64,000 nt of DNA from Mycoplasma miroungigenitalium (lineage in GTDB: Bacteria; Bacillota_I; Bacilli_A; Mycoplasmatales; Metamycoplasmataceae), in assembly GCF_013008635.1 (NCBI RefSeq), contig NZ_CP053096.1:1-64000 (forward strand), written 5' to 3'. The position numbers and the translations under genes were made by a program. Every line of letters starts with the position of its first letter. The first letter of the stretch is position 1. Below the pieces are notes generated by a model. It saw nothing but the letters and a program-made list of their open reading frames with translations, did not search any database and was not told the DNA's origin. Shown here piece by piece: positions 11,429 through 23,951 of this stretch.

Positions 11429-11430
11429 TA

Positions 11431-11458
11431 TTGACATAGTGTATATAATAAATAAAAT
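11431..11458 (+). promoter_or_regulatory. Promoter of degV
   Basis: TTGACA at 11431-11436, 16 bases, then TAAAAT at 11453-11458. A TATAAT at 11444-11449 overlaps the spacer and may be used instead as an extended -10. The strong AAAAGGAGT ribosome site follows before ATG 11489. Confidence 0.55.
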
Positions 11459-11488
11459 TAGAAACCAAATCCCCAAAAGGAGTTAAAT

Positions 11489-12361
11489 ATGAAGAAATTA
11501 GGAATCGTTTTAGACTCATTTGTATGTTTGTCTAAACAAGAAGTTAATGATTTAGGATATGCTTATATACCATTAATTACTGAAGTAGATGGGACATCAT
11601 TCTTAGATGGCGTCGATGTTGATCGTTTTGATTTATTACAAAAAATGACCCAAACCGATGACATCCGAACTTCATTACCATACATGTCAACATTCGAAGA
11701 AACCTTCAGTAAAGTTTGCAAGGAATATGATGAGGTAATTTACCTACCAATTTCATCTAAATTATCATCAACAAACAGTGCAGCTTCAAACTTCTTAGAC
11801 GAATTTCCAAATTTACATATCGTCGATACTTCTCTAGTGGGTGATCAAATGTTAGAAGTTTCTAAGTTTGCAATCAAACATTACGAAAAATATCAAGATA
11901 TTGATAAATTGATTGAAAAAATTCAAGAAATTTCAGATAATTCTTTGGTATTTATCTTACCGTTGAACATAAAATATCTTGTTAAAGGTGGACGTGTTGG
12001 ATCATTCAAGAAATTTCTGCTAGGAGCATTATCAAAAGTAAAACTATCTCCTTATGTAAAATTCGATAAGACGGGTACATCAACAGGCGGTATTGGCCGC
12101 GGACCAAAAGGAGCGATTAAACAAATTATAAGTAAGTTTGAAGAGTTTACTGGTTTGGACCGCAAAAACATAAAATCAAAATATAAACTATTTACCATAA
12201 ATGGAATCGATAAAGAATTTAATGATTTAGCTATCAATTCATTCAAAACAGCCGGGTTGGATTTTGATGGAACCAAAGTCAATTCTACAGTAGTGGCAAT
12301 TCACACAGGACCTGAAGCTCACGCTTATTCGATAATGCCAATCTTAGACAATCTAGATTAA
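11489..12361 (+). CDS. DegV-family fatty-acid-binding protein
   Basis: A 290-aa cytosolic DegV/FakB fold. It has the N-terminal strand LGIVLDSFVCLSKQEV, the TSLPYMSTFEETF loop (Ser/Thr contacts to the carboxylate), the IYLPISSKLSST segment, LNIKYLVKGGRVGSFKK, and the HTGPEAHAYSI motif near the C-terminus. FakB members hand fatty acids to the kinase FakA for phospholipid synthesis, fitting a mycoplasma that imports fatty acids. No fakA is in the window. Single-gene transcript with its own promoter and a shared terminator. Confidence 0.9.
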   Translation: MKKLGIVLDSFVCLSKQEVNDLGYAYIPLITEVDGTSFLDGVDVDRFDLLQKMTQTDDIRTSLPYMSTFEETFSKVCKEYDEVIYLPISSKLSSTNSAASNFLDEFPNLHIVDTSLVGDQMLEVSKFAIKHYEKYQDIDKLIEKIQEISDNSLVFILPLNIKYLVKGGRVGSFKKFLLGALSKVKLSPYVKFDKTGTSTGGIGRGPKGAIKQIISKFEEFTGLDRKNIKSKYKLFTINGIDKEFNDLAINSFKTAGLDFDGTKVNSTVVAIHTGPEAHAYSIMPILDNLD

Positions 12362-12370
12362 ATTAATAAA

Positions 12371-12400
12371 TAAAATGGCGTCCCTAGGAACGTCATTTTA
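12371..12400. terminator. Bidirectional terminator between convergent genes
   Basis: Stem TAAAATGGCGT/ACGTCATTTTA with an internal G-T, loop CCCTAGGA. A- and T-rich flanks on both sides let it end degV (plus) and the 169-aa gene (minus). Confidence 0.8.
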
Positions 12401-12401
12401 T

Positions 12402-12911
12402 TTACAAAGTATCACTGCAGGATGAAATTAACTCGGGATTATTAACTTTTTTATTCTTTTTTATGACTATTAACCTTGGTAAGTCATCATAATTATTTAA
12501 TTTTTCTGTCAATCTATTAACAACGTCTAGTTGATTTTCAATACCTAAATAAGGTAATGAATCAATATGACCATTTGTATAATCAAGTTTTCTTTTTAAA
12601 TCATCATAATTAATTTTATATATAGTTGAAAGATCAATATAGTTAGCAATCTTAATTTCGGCAGTCTCACCATCGTTGCTGATACCTCTATCTTGTCTTA
12701 TTTTTAACAAATCTTTATTAGATGCGTCAATTTTAGCTACGTTTAAACAAGACACGAAGAATACGGAATCTTCGTCTTCTGCGACCAGCATTATTATTTC
12801 GGATTTCAAATTTCCCCCTTTTATTTTTTTAACGAAATCCGGTAATAATAAAATAGGTTTCAAAACAGGTAAACATGCTTTGTCAGTTTCTATTGTTATC
12901 ATTTTTTCCAT
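12402..12911 (-). CDS. Unknown 169-aa cytosolic protein
   Basis: Not recognised with certainty. There is no signal or TM segment. The N-terminal half is beta-rich (LPVLKPILLLPDFVK, EIIMLVAEDEDSVFFVS). The C-terminal half has YIDLSTIYKINYDDLKRKL followed by a predicted helix ending VVNRLTEKL. The order (hydrophobic strands, VxLPI-like strand, DLSxIxxI strand, short helix) resembles the small PemK/MazF-like barrel found in toxins and in some mycoplasma integrative-element proteins. I cannot place catalytic residues, and there is no antitoxin gene next to it. A monocistronic gene convergent with degV, with a clear ATG at 12911. Confidence 0.7.
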   Translation of the reverse strand: MEKMITIETDKACLPVLKPILLLPDFVKKIKGGNLKSEIIMLVAEDEDSVFFVSCLNVAKIDASNKDLLKIRQDRGISNDGETAEIKIANYIDLSTIYKINYDDLKRKLDYTNGHIDSLPYLGIENQLDVVNRLTEKLNNYDDLPRLIVIKKNKKVNNPELISSCSDTL

Positions 12912-13123
12912 GTCTTAATAATAACCTTTTTACGAACCTAAAAATGATAATAAAAGACAAGTTGATTAAATAATGATTTTACTAAAACGACTGAAAATTG
13001 ATTGATTACGCAAAATATAATATGTTGATAACATAAGAAAACAAATCCTGGTTGGGCTATTAATATTTTTTATTAACGACATTATTATCGGTTTATAGAT
13101 TTATTTATTTAAAATTGCAATAA

Positions 13124-13147
13124 AAAAGTTAGCCGTAACTAACTTTT
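13124..13147 (-). terminator. Terminator of the rpsB-tsf operon
   Basis: Perfect 9-bp stem AAAAGTTAG/CTAACTTTT with a 6-base loop. On the minus strand it is followed by TTTATTGC. It lies 8 bases past the tsf stop. Confidence 0.85.
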
Positions 13148-13154
13148 AGTTTTA

Positions 13155-14036
13155 TTATTCGTTTTTAGCGATTTGAGCGGCAACTTCAGCAGCGAAATCA
13201 TCTTGACGTTTTTCGATACCTTCACCAACTCCGAAACGAACAGCTTCTAATAGATTTAAGCCGTGGTTTGCTAAGTACTTTTCGATTGAAACACTTTCTT
13301 CCATCATGAAACCTTGTTTAACAAGTACAATTTCAGCAAGTTTTTTATTTAAAGAACCTTCAATAATCATTTTTTGAATGTTTTCAGGTTTTTTATCAAA
13401 TCCAGCAGGAATAACAAATTCTGCTTTTAGTGTTTCCAATTTGTCAGCTGGAACTTCTGATTCGAATACATATTCCGGTTTCATTGCTGCCATATGCATA
13501 GCAACATTTCTCGAAACTTCAGGATTTGAACCAGAAACATTAACTAAAGCAGCAATTTGACCATTAACGTGTGCGAAAGCTCCTACAGATTGACCATTTT
13601 GAGCTTGGTATCTAGCAAAACGACGGATTGATAATTTTTCTCCGATAGTTGCGGTAGCATCATCTAAAATGTTTGCAACAGTTTCTCCGTTGTCTTTTAC
13701 ATCTAGAAATTCTTCAACTGTTGTAGCTTTAGAATTTAGTAATAATGATGCGAATTTATCCACTAATTTTTTAAAGTCATCGTTTTTAGCAACAAAGTCT
13801 GTTTCACAGTTAACTTCTAACATGATTGCTTCATTTTCGTTAGTTGCTATAGCGACTAAACCTTCGGCTGAAACACGACCAGCTTTTTTAGCAGCCTTGA
13901 TTTTACCATTGCTTTTTAATCAAGTAATTGATTTTTCAACGTCTCAATCATTTGCTTCAAGAGCTTTTTTACAGTCGATCATACCGCCGCCGGTACGTTC
14001 ACGTAGTTCTTTAATTAGAGCTAATTGATTGGCCAT
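13155..14036 (-). CDS. tsf: Elongation factor Ts
   Basis: A 293-aa guanine-nucleotide exchange factor for EF-Tu. The N-terminal UBA-like domain has [15 protein letters not shown] with the EF-Ts GxGMMDCKxAL pattern. The core domain contains the TDFVAKN motif ([15 protein letters not shown]) that inserts into EF-Tu. The C-terminal region reads [15 protein letters not shown]. Two TGA Trp codons fall near the N-terminus (in WDVEKSITWLKS). It begins two bases after the rpsB stop with an AGGAG site that overlaps the rpsB 3' end. Standard rpsB-tsf pair. Confidence 0.97.
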
Positions 14037-14038
14037 AA

Positions 14039-14941
14039 TTATTCTCCTTTTTCTTCTTCGTTAGTTTGTGTTTCAACTTCTTCGTTATTTCTTTTTACAA
14101 AAGGTTTACGATTTGAAGGTTTTCTTGTGAAGTTTTTGGTTTCAGGTTCAAATTTAGGCAATTCAACTTCTGAATCTGATCTGTAAGCGTATTTTGCTTT
14201 ACCTCCACGAGCAGTAGCGATAGCATCAGCTAGGATAGTAATAATTAAATTAATACTTTTAGCTGAGTCATCGTTAGCTGGGATTCCAAAGTCAACTGCA
14301 TCTGGGTTTGAGTTTGAGTCTAGAATACCAATAACTTTAACACCTTTTTTACGTGCTTCCTTAACGGCGATTTCATCTTCGTTAGGGTCGGCAACGATCA
14401 TAAATGTTGGTAAACCACGCATTTTTCTAATACCGTTTAGGTTTTTGTGTAGTTTATCTAATTGTTTTTGGAACATTAATTTTTCTTTTTTAACGTATCC
14501 TTCAAAACCGTTTTGAGCTTTTTCTTCAAGTTCTTCCATAGTTCTAACTCTACTGAAAATTGTTGATGAGTTAGTTAATGTACCACCTAATCATCTGTCA
14601 GTTACATAAAAACTGTTTGTTCTTAAAGCATTTTCTTTAATTGTGTCTTTAGCTTGTTTTTTAGTACCGACAAAAATGAATTGTGCACGTGGGTTTTTTG
14701 ATACGAATTTGTATAGCAAGTTGTATGCAAATTCTAAACGTTGAATAGTAACACTTGTGTTAATGATGTGAATACCTCTTTTTTGTTGTGGGTATAGGTA
14801 GTCCTTCATTTTAGGGTTTCATAAACTTGCTTTGTGTCCAAAGTAAGCTCCCGCTTCTAATAGTTTATCTTTAGAAACGATTGGGTTTTTGTTTTGAGTT
14901 TCTTCAACTTTTTTAGTTGAAACTTCTTTTTTATCTGTCAT
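14039..14941 (-). CDS. rpsB: 30S ribosomal protein S2
   Basis: A 300-aa S2. Family motifs: [18 protein letters not shown], the [16 protein letters not shown] strand, [24 protein letters not shown] (first residue TGA) and [21 protein letters not shown]. The coiled-coil hairpin lies in the middle. The C-terminal extension (from about residue 255) is low-complexity, basic then acidic (KPSNRKPF...[11 protein letters not shown]), longer than in Bacillus. The start at 14941 has AAAGGAAAT upstream. It lies behind an unusually GC-rich leader. Confidence 0.97.
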
Positions 14942-15045
14942 ATTTATATTTCCTTTAGTTTGTTGTGTCTTCCTATTGTTTCTAACGCCTAGCACCTCTT
15001 CTCAAGGCACACCCAAGCGAATCCGCAATAGTGTATTTATTTGAT
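14942..15045 (-). promoter_or_regulatory. Structured 5' leader of rpsB-tsf (candidate autoregulatory RNA)
   Basis: The mRNA before rpsB is clearly richer in G+C than other gaps in the window. Complementary pieces nest in order: CUAUUG (about 15030) with CAAUAG (about 14972), CGCUU (about 15016) with AGGCG (about 14986), and GUGCC (about 15009) with GGUGC (about 14993). This gives one extended stem ending about 30 bases before the ribosome binding site. A TATAAT lies on this strand at 15075-15080. S2 represses its own mRNA in other bacteria, so a protein-binding leader is plausible. Folding was done by eye. Confidence 0.5.
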
Positions 15046-15155
15046 ATCAAATTGAATTTTAAAAATTCTTTTAAATTATATATGAAATTACTATTTATAT
15101 AAGAATTAATTTAGTATATGTACAGATTCTGTATATAAAGTTAAATAAATATAAA

Positions 15156-15177
15156 AAAGGATTAATACAAATCCTTT
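15156..15177 (-). terminator. Terminator of lon-pepO
   Basis: Stem AAAGGATT/AATCCTTT with a 6-base loop, then TTTATATT on the minus strand, 14 bases past the pepO stop. Confidence 0.8.
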
Positions 15178-15190
15178 AATTATTAATTAG

Positions 15191-17086
15191 TTATCAAATT
15201 TTTACACGTTTTTCTGGTGCGATATACATTTTATCACCAGGTTTGACATCGAAAGTTTTAGTAAATTCTTCTGTATTAGCAGCTTGAATATTAGCTCTTA
15301 ATTCACAAGGTGCGTGGGTATCAGTTTCTAATAATCTTACAGCCATTTCTGGCTTGCTGATTCATTTTCAAACACGGGCTCAATTTATGAAAAATTCTTT
15401 CGGATTGTAATCCGGTTCTTGTTTAGCAGCTTCTAAAGCACATGCCAACCCACCAGCATCAGCGATATTTTCACTAACAGTTAATGTACCGTTACATTTA
15501 CCATATTTTGTGTCTAATCCATCAAACAATTCAATCATTGACTTAGTTTTATCTTTAAATGTTGCAAAATCTTCCTCAGTTCATCATGTGTTCATTTCAC
15601 CGTTTTCATCAAATAATGCTCCATTATTATCGAAGGCGTGTGAAATTTCATGAGCGATAACGGCGCCAATTCCTCCGTAATTCTCAGACGATGAATGTTT
15701 TAAAGAATAGAATGCACCATCTAGCACCGCTGCAGGAAAGACAATATGATTCATTGATGGATTGAAGTATGCATTTACTGTTGCTGGAGACATAGATCAG
15801 TAATTTTTATTTGGTTTCTCGTTGAATTTATTAAATGAATACCGATTGATAATTTTGTTAAATTCAAAAACATTTTCAATAATAGAATCTGAAACAACCT
15901 TTAAATCTTTATAAAATGGTTCTATTTCTTTCGGGAAACCAACGTGTACGCCAAGGTTATTTAACTTAATAATTGCTTTTTCCTTGGTTTTATCACTTAA
16001 TCAATCATTATTTTCAAGATTTTTCTTATAGATTTTGATCATATGTTTAATCATGTTTTCTACATTTTTCTTTGCTCTTACTCCAAAATAATTTTGTCCA
16101 TAATGTAGACCTACTGGCATTTTAAAGTATTCTAAAGCTAAATTCAGGGCATCCTTGTTTTTATTCGAAGCTTTTGATTGACCGGAAATAAATCTTTTAT
16201 ATAAAGTCGCGTTAACTCTGGTTTTATCATCCAAGTAACCTGAAAAGTTTTTAACTAGATTAACAACTAATCATGCTTTTAATCTTTCAAAATGCTTAGG
16301 ATTGAACAATTTATCAATATTTTTTGCAAAATTATCGTCAAAAAACACAATTTTATCGATAGGCTTATTTATTAATTGACTTAAGATGTTTTCAATCTTA
16401 AAGTTTTCTGTTTGTTTAACGATTTTTTCAAAAGCGTATGGTTTATACAATTCAACATATTTTGCTTTTTGTAAAGATGTTAATGAATATTTTGCAATTA
16501 ACTCATCATATTGTAATGCTAATTTAATCACATTATTTACTTTCTTTACATCAGGGATAAAAGGTGCTAATAATTTCTTAAACATTTTTTTAGCAACTTT
16601 TAAAAATTTAGATTTTGTTTCTGGGTTTTCATAATGTGATTTATCAGGCAAAATATGACTTGCAATTAAACATATTAGAATTTGGTTGTTTGAATTTTTT
16701 AAATCAGTTGATATATGAAATATTACTGGTAATGCATAGTCGCGCAAAGCAAACTTTACGAAATAATCGTTAAATTCATCAATATTTTTTAAACCAAGCA
16801 ATTCGTTGACATAGGGTGTTAATGGAGCAGTTCCTGCTTTTTCACGTTTTTCAAAATTACTCGTTAATGAGTAATATTTGGCAAAATTAACTAAATTTTG
16901 GTCAATTAATTTATTTTCCAGTTCTCTTTTCACTAATTGTTTAGCAAGTCTTGCAATTCTTTTTTCATTTTTAATATCAAGCTCACTAAATTCGCCAAAA
17001 TACGAGCGATCAGCTGGAATTTTTGCGTTTTGTAATCAATCGTGATTAACTGATTCAAATAAATTGTCTTTAATTTCTTTTCTCAT
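15191..17086 (-). CDS. pepO: M13-family zinc endopeptidase PepO
   Basis: A 631-aa neprilysin-type metallopeptidase cleaving oligopeptides. Zinc site HEISH near residue 483 (AVIAHEISHAFDNNGALFD), third ligand Glu in SENIADAGGL, and the substrate-binding motif NAYFNP just before (family NAYY.P). C-terminal DTHAPCELRAN and the usual terminal ...KRVKIW. No signal peptide, so cytosolic as in lactococci and mycoplasmas. The last codon before TAA is TGA (Trp), which completes the conserved C-terminal Trp of M13 enzymes. SD AAGGAG precedes ATG 17086. It follows lon after 36 bases, so the two probably share the heat-shock promoter. Confidence 0.95.
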
Positions 17087-17122
17087 TAATACTCCTTCTT
17101 AAACGAAATAAATACAGCTATT

Positions 17123-19930
17123 TTATTTAAAAAGCACTGAATAAATTTCATCATAATTTTCAACCGGTACAAATTTAATTGCTTTTTTAACTTCCTCAGG
17201 AATATCGATTAAGTTTTTCTGATTAGATTTTGGTATGAATACCGTTTTAATACCTTTCTTAAAGGCAGCGAACGATTTTTCTTTTAGACCACCAATTTCT
17301 AAAACACGACCACGTAGAGTAATTTCACCTGTCATGGCAACATCTTGAGGTACCGGTTTGTTTGATAAAGCTGAAATCAAGGCCGTTGTGAAAGTTACAC
17401 CAGCACTTGGACCATCTTTTGGAACCGCTCCTTCAGGAACGTGGATGTGAACTTCATTGCTTTCAAAATCAAAATTAATATCATATTTTTTAGCATTAGA
17501 TCTAACAAATGAATAAGCAATAGAAGCCGATTCTTTCATAACATCTTTTAATGAACCAGTTAATTTAAAACCACCATTTTTATTTTCATATTGACTAACT
17601 TCAATTTGTAATGTGCTACCACCAATTGATGTGTATGCTAAGCCATTAACAACTCCAACCTGAGGTTGGCTAATTTTATCCAATTCAGAAAATTTAGGTG
17701 TACCCAATAAGTCGAAAGCAGTTTGTAAATCAATGACAAATGTTTTGATATTTTCGCCTGAAACAATTTTTGTAACGATTTTACGAGCGATTTTATCAAA
17801 TTGACGTTTTAAAGCACGTACACCTGCTTCCGCTGTGTAATGTTTGATTATTGCTTCTATAACAGAATCTTCAATTTGGAATTGCTCAGGTTTTAGACCT
17901 GCTTGACGTGTACAAATATCCAACAAGTGTTCACGAGCAATTTTTACTTTTTCATTGATGGTGTATGAGTTTAATTCAATTATCTCAACTCTATCCAATA
18001 ATGGCGCTGGAATATTTTCGTAGTAGTTTGCGGTGGCAATAAACATAACCTTAGATAAATCATATTCGTGTTCAAGATAATTATCTTGGAATTTTGTGTT
18101 TTGTTCAGGGTCTAAAACTTCTAACATTGCAGAAGAAGGGTCACCTTTATAATCTGATGACATTTTATCAATCTCATCAAGTAGGATAAGCGGGTTAGAA
18201 ACCCCCGACTTCTGAATTGCTTTGATTATTTTACCCGGCATTGAACCTACATATGTTCTTCTGTGGCCTCTTATTTCACTTTCATCATGAACACCACCAA
18301 GCGAAATTTTTACATAACTCTTGTTTAATGCTTCCGCTATAGCTCTAGCTAATGACGTCTTACCAGTACCTGGAGGCCCTACTAGCGTTAAAATTGGCAC
18401 GTTGTTGAAATTCTTTTGGACTTTAGTACTTTGTTCATCTTCTTTGAATAATTCCATATCAATTTGGTGATTTTCATCAAAATCCAGAAGTGATTTACCT
18501 TTAGATTTTTGAGCCTCGTTTTTATGGTTAATAATTAATGATAAATATTCAATAATACGTTCCTTAACTTCGCCTAATCCGTAGTGATTTTTATCCAAAA
18601 TTTCTCTGGCTTTCTTAATATCGAGTGTTTCAATTTCAACTTTTCTTCAAGGCATCGATTTAAGAATATTAATGTATGAAGCACTAATATTTGCATCCGG
18701 CGTACCAGACATCATACCTTTTAATTTATTAGACTCAGCTTTAATTAATTTCGTGACCGATTCAGGAAACATTTGTTTCTTGACGTCGTCTTTCATTATT
18801 TTAGAATATTCAGATTCTTCCTCTTCGGGATCTGAATCATTTTCTTGTAATGATTCTTTAATGGCACGTAATTTTTCTTTCAATAGAAATTCCCGTTGCT
18901 GTTTTTCTAAATTATCTTTTACTTTTTTATTGATTTCGTTTTCAACCAATGCATCTGATACAGCATCACCTTTTGCACCAGACTTAGTTTTTTTGGTTTT
19001 GCGTTTTGAATTGGTTTTAGAATCGCTTTCGTTAAATAAACCAATACTATCAAAGGTCGCTAACTCTTTAGGAGATCAATTCTCCATGTCACGGAATGAT
19101 AGAATATATTCTTTTAGAATTTGTAATTGATCCATTGTTTTATCAGCGTTTAAAACATTATATTTAGTTAAATTATCTGCTATTGTAAAAAATAGGATAG
19201 ATAAAATTAAGTCAACAATAGTTGAATCAGCCGTAATTGGTGGAAGGTATTTTTGAGATTCATTATCAAATGAATTTCTACTGCTGTAAGGGTGAATTGC
19301 AAACATATTATATGCAATACGTTGTCAAACTTCTGATTGAGCTAATTCTGTTGTAGCCTCTTCAATCTGAGTAAGTAATGAAGTTTCGGCAGTAAAATCA
19401 GTTGAAGTGGTTCTATAAGGATATTTATTTGTGTTAACAGAAATTACATCAATCAATTTATCTGATGAAGCGCCTTCATAATTAAAACTTTCAATTGTAT
19501 GTCTTCCTATACCAACTAAAGTAATTTGATATGTAGATTTTTCTTTCTTGACATGTTTAATACGACAATATGTCATTGTGTGTTCAAGATCATTAACTGT
19601 TAAATCAGCAATATTTTTTTTGGAGTAATCACTATTGTTTTTGCCAACAAAATGATATGCCAACATTAAATATTCTTGTTTTGAATCCACTGGTTCAAAA
19701 GTGTCATAAGATTGTTCATACGAATCCAATTCATCAACTATGATTGTATCATCTTCGATGAAATCGATTGCATTAGATACAGTTCATTTTTTTGTTAACG
19801 AATCTAGGTATTCTTTGGTTCAGAATTGTCCATATGGTTTAACTTCTATGATTTTTGTTTCATGTCCATAAATAACACCGGTATTGAACTCTTCGCCCCC
19901 TATCATTGCTACTAATAATTTTTCGGTCAT
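17123..19930 (-). CDS. lon: ATP-dependent protease Lon
   Basis: A 935-aa LonA protease degrading misfolded proteins. The N-terminal substrate domain (residues 1-300) has several TGA Trp codons and an acidic/basic low-complexity insert ([14 protein letters not shown], about 307-320). Then come a coiled-coil (residues 330-360), the AAA+ module with Walker [10 protein letters not shown] (near 521) and Walker B ILLDEIDK, the sensor [18 protein letters not shown], and the C-terminal Ser-Lys protease domain with PKDGPSAG (near 818, catalytic Ser) and the catalytic Lys about 43 residues later. About 130 residues longer than E. coli Lon because of the N-terminal insertions. ATG 19930 is preceded by AGAGGTG. 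A CIRCE operator lies 35 bases upstream. Confidence 0.97.
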
Positions 19931-19964
19931 TTAACACCTCTTTCTAAGTTTTTATTAATATATT

Positions 19965-19991
19965 TTAGCACAACGACAATTAGAGTGCTAA
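19965..19991 (-). promoter_or_regulatory. CIRCE heat-shock operator upstream of lon
   Basis: TTAGCACAA, nine bases, GAGTGCTAA. The right arm is a perfect CIRCE half-site and the left arm matches seven of nine positions of TTAGCACTC. Spacing is exactly nine. It sits between leuS and lon. The sequence TAAAATATATT just downstream on the minus strand could be the -10, so HrcA bound here would block the promoter. CIRCE before lon is known from other mycoplasmas. Confidence 0.85.
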
Positions 19992-20048
19992 AAATTAATT
20001 AAATTATTCTTTTTATTGTGGAAATACCACATTAATGTAAATAAAGGC

Positions 20049-22394
<2,346 letters not shown>

Positions 22395-23091
22395 AAAGAC
22401 TCCTTTTTAATTTTTTTATTGTTATTTTGTAGATATTTTGAAAACCCAAGTTTCAAATCGAAGGTTAATATTGAAGTTAATAATATTGAATTTATTGCGA
22501 AATTAACTAAGTTGAATGTTCCATAAACAATAGTGCTAGCCAATAAGTAGTTAGGTATGTAAAAAAATAATCCTTTAACTTTATCGTATGAATTCACCAT
22601 TTCGGTAAAACCAGGGGTTTTAATCACCTTAAAAAGATAGAAATATAGCGGGGTTACGACAAAAACATTAATAATTACTAATGCAATCGTAGCACAAACA
22701 TTTGCTAATGATAGACTAGCTAAGTTTGATATTAATTCTACTTTGAAAGGTTTTTTATTTTTAAGTAATTTTGTCAAATAATTATAAAAAATTAAGTAAA
22801 ACAAAATAAATATTGCTTGAGATACGATTAACATTCCATGACCCAATAAGCCAAGAATATCATACCCAAAAGCGGAGTAAGAAGGACCTATAAACAGCAT
22901 AATCAATAAAACTAATATCCCTCATCATATCCCGATAAATCTAAAAGACGCGAGCGTAAAAATTAACGATAAATTAAATTTTAGAAACCCATTAAAAGGT
23001 ATAAATTGTCCAATCAAATCACAAACAATAGCTAATGCAAGCATCAATCCCGCCAATGTGATTTTGATTGTAATTCGATTATTTCAATACA

Positions 23092-23718
23092 TTATTTAGT
23101 TCCAAATATTCTATCTCCCGCATCACCCAGGCCTGGTTCGATGTATTTTTCGTTATTTAATATTGGGTCCAATGCTGCTAAATATATTTTGAAATCAGAA
23201 CCAAAAGTATTAATTACCCTATCGACACCTTCTCGGCAACCTACTAAACAAATTAAATTAACGTTCGTAAAACCATCACTATGAAGTTTGTTGATAGCAT
23301 CAACTGCAGAACCACCAGTAGCTAACATTGGATCCACAACGAAAACATAACTGTCTTTGCTTATTTCTGGCATTTTATAAAAATATGTACTTGGTCGTAA
23401 AGTTGAGTGATCTCTATACATTCCAATGTGCCCAACTCGTGCTTTAGGAACTAGTTGTAATAAACCTTCAATCATTCCGAGCCCAGCTCTCAAAATAGGA
23501 ACGAAAACAACATCTTTATCATATGTTTGACCTGAGAATTCTTTATTTAAAGAGGTTGTAATTTTTTTAGGTTTAGTCTTATATTCTCTCAATACTTCAT
23601 AAACCATTAACGAAGCTATTTCATTTAAATTTTGTCTAAACACTGAGTGGTCTGCATTCTTGTCTCTCATGTTAGTTAATTTGATTGAAATTAAAGGGTG
23701 TTCAATAACTTTTAACAT
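23092..23718 (-). CDS. upp: Uracil phosphoribosyltransferase
   Basis: A 208-aa enzyme making UMP from uracil and PRPP, the main pyrimidine salvage step. PRPP loop FVVDPMLATGGSA (near residue 128). Uracil-binding C-terminus with YIEPGLGDAGDRIFGTK. N-terminal HPLISIKLTNMRD motif. Length exactly as in Bacillus (209). ATG 23718 is preceded by AGGAGA. First gene of the upp - S-component - leuS unit. Confidence 0.97.
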   Translation of the reverse strand: MLKVIEHPLISIKLTNMRDKNADHSVFRQNLNEIASLMVYEVLREYKTKPKKITTSLNKEFSGQTYDKDVVFVPILRAGLGMIEGLLQLVPKARVGHIGMYRDHSTLRPSTYFYKMPEISKDSYVFVVDPMLATGGSAVDAINKLHSDGFTNVNLICLVGCREGVDRVINTFGSDFKIYLAALDPILNNEKYIEPGLGDAGDRIFGTK

Positions 23719-23884
23719 CGATTCTCCTATAGGAATTAAATTTATATATTAAATAATAACACATAAACAACCCATTATTTGATAATGTTTTATTTTATTG
23801 GGCTACTTTTGGTCAGTTGAATGTATTTTCAGTCAAATTTTAGTTTGCAATTTTATTCAGTTTTAATCTACGTCAGTAATAAAA

Positions 23885-23902
23885 GCAAAATGCACATTTT
23901 GC
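23885..23902 (-). terminator. Second (distal) terminator after pgk
   Basis: Perfect palindrome GCAAAATG/CATTTTGC separated by two bases (or 7 bp with a GCAC loop), followed by TTTTATTA on the minus strand. It lies 27 bases beyond the first terminator, giving a tandem stop between pgk and upp. Confidence 0.6.
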
Positions 23903-23928
23903 AATAAAATTCGATTGAAGCAAAATAA

Positions 23929-23947
23929 AACACGGTTGAACCGTGTT
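23929..23947 (-). terminator. Terminator of pgk
   Basis: 7-bp stem AACACGG/CCGTGTT with a TTGAA loop (the sequence is palindromic up to the central base), followed by TTATTTTG on the minus strand, 5 bases beyond the pgk stop. Confidence 0.85.
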
Positions 23948-23951
23948 ATGA

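Noticed and set aside
13669-14028. A 119-codon plus-strand frame opposite tsf
   Set aside because: Antisense shadow of a highly conserved gene, with no homology-like motifs.
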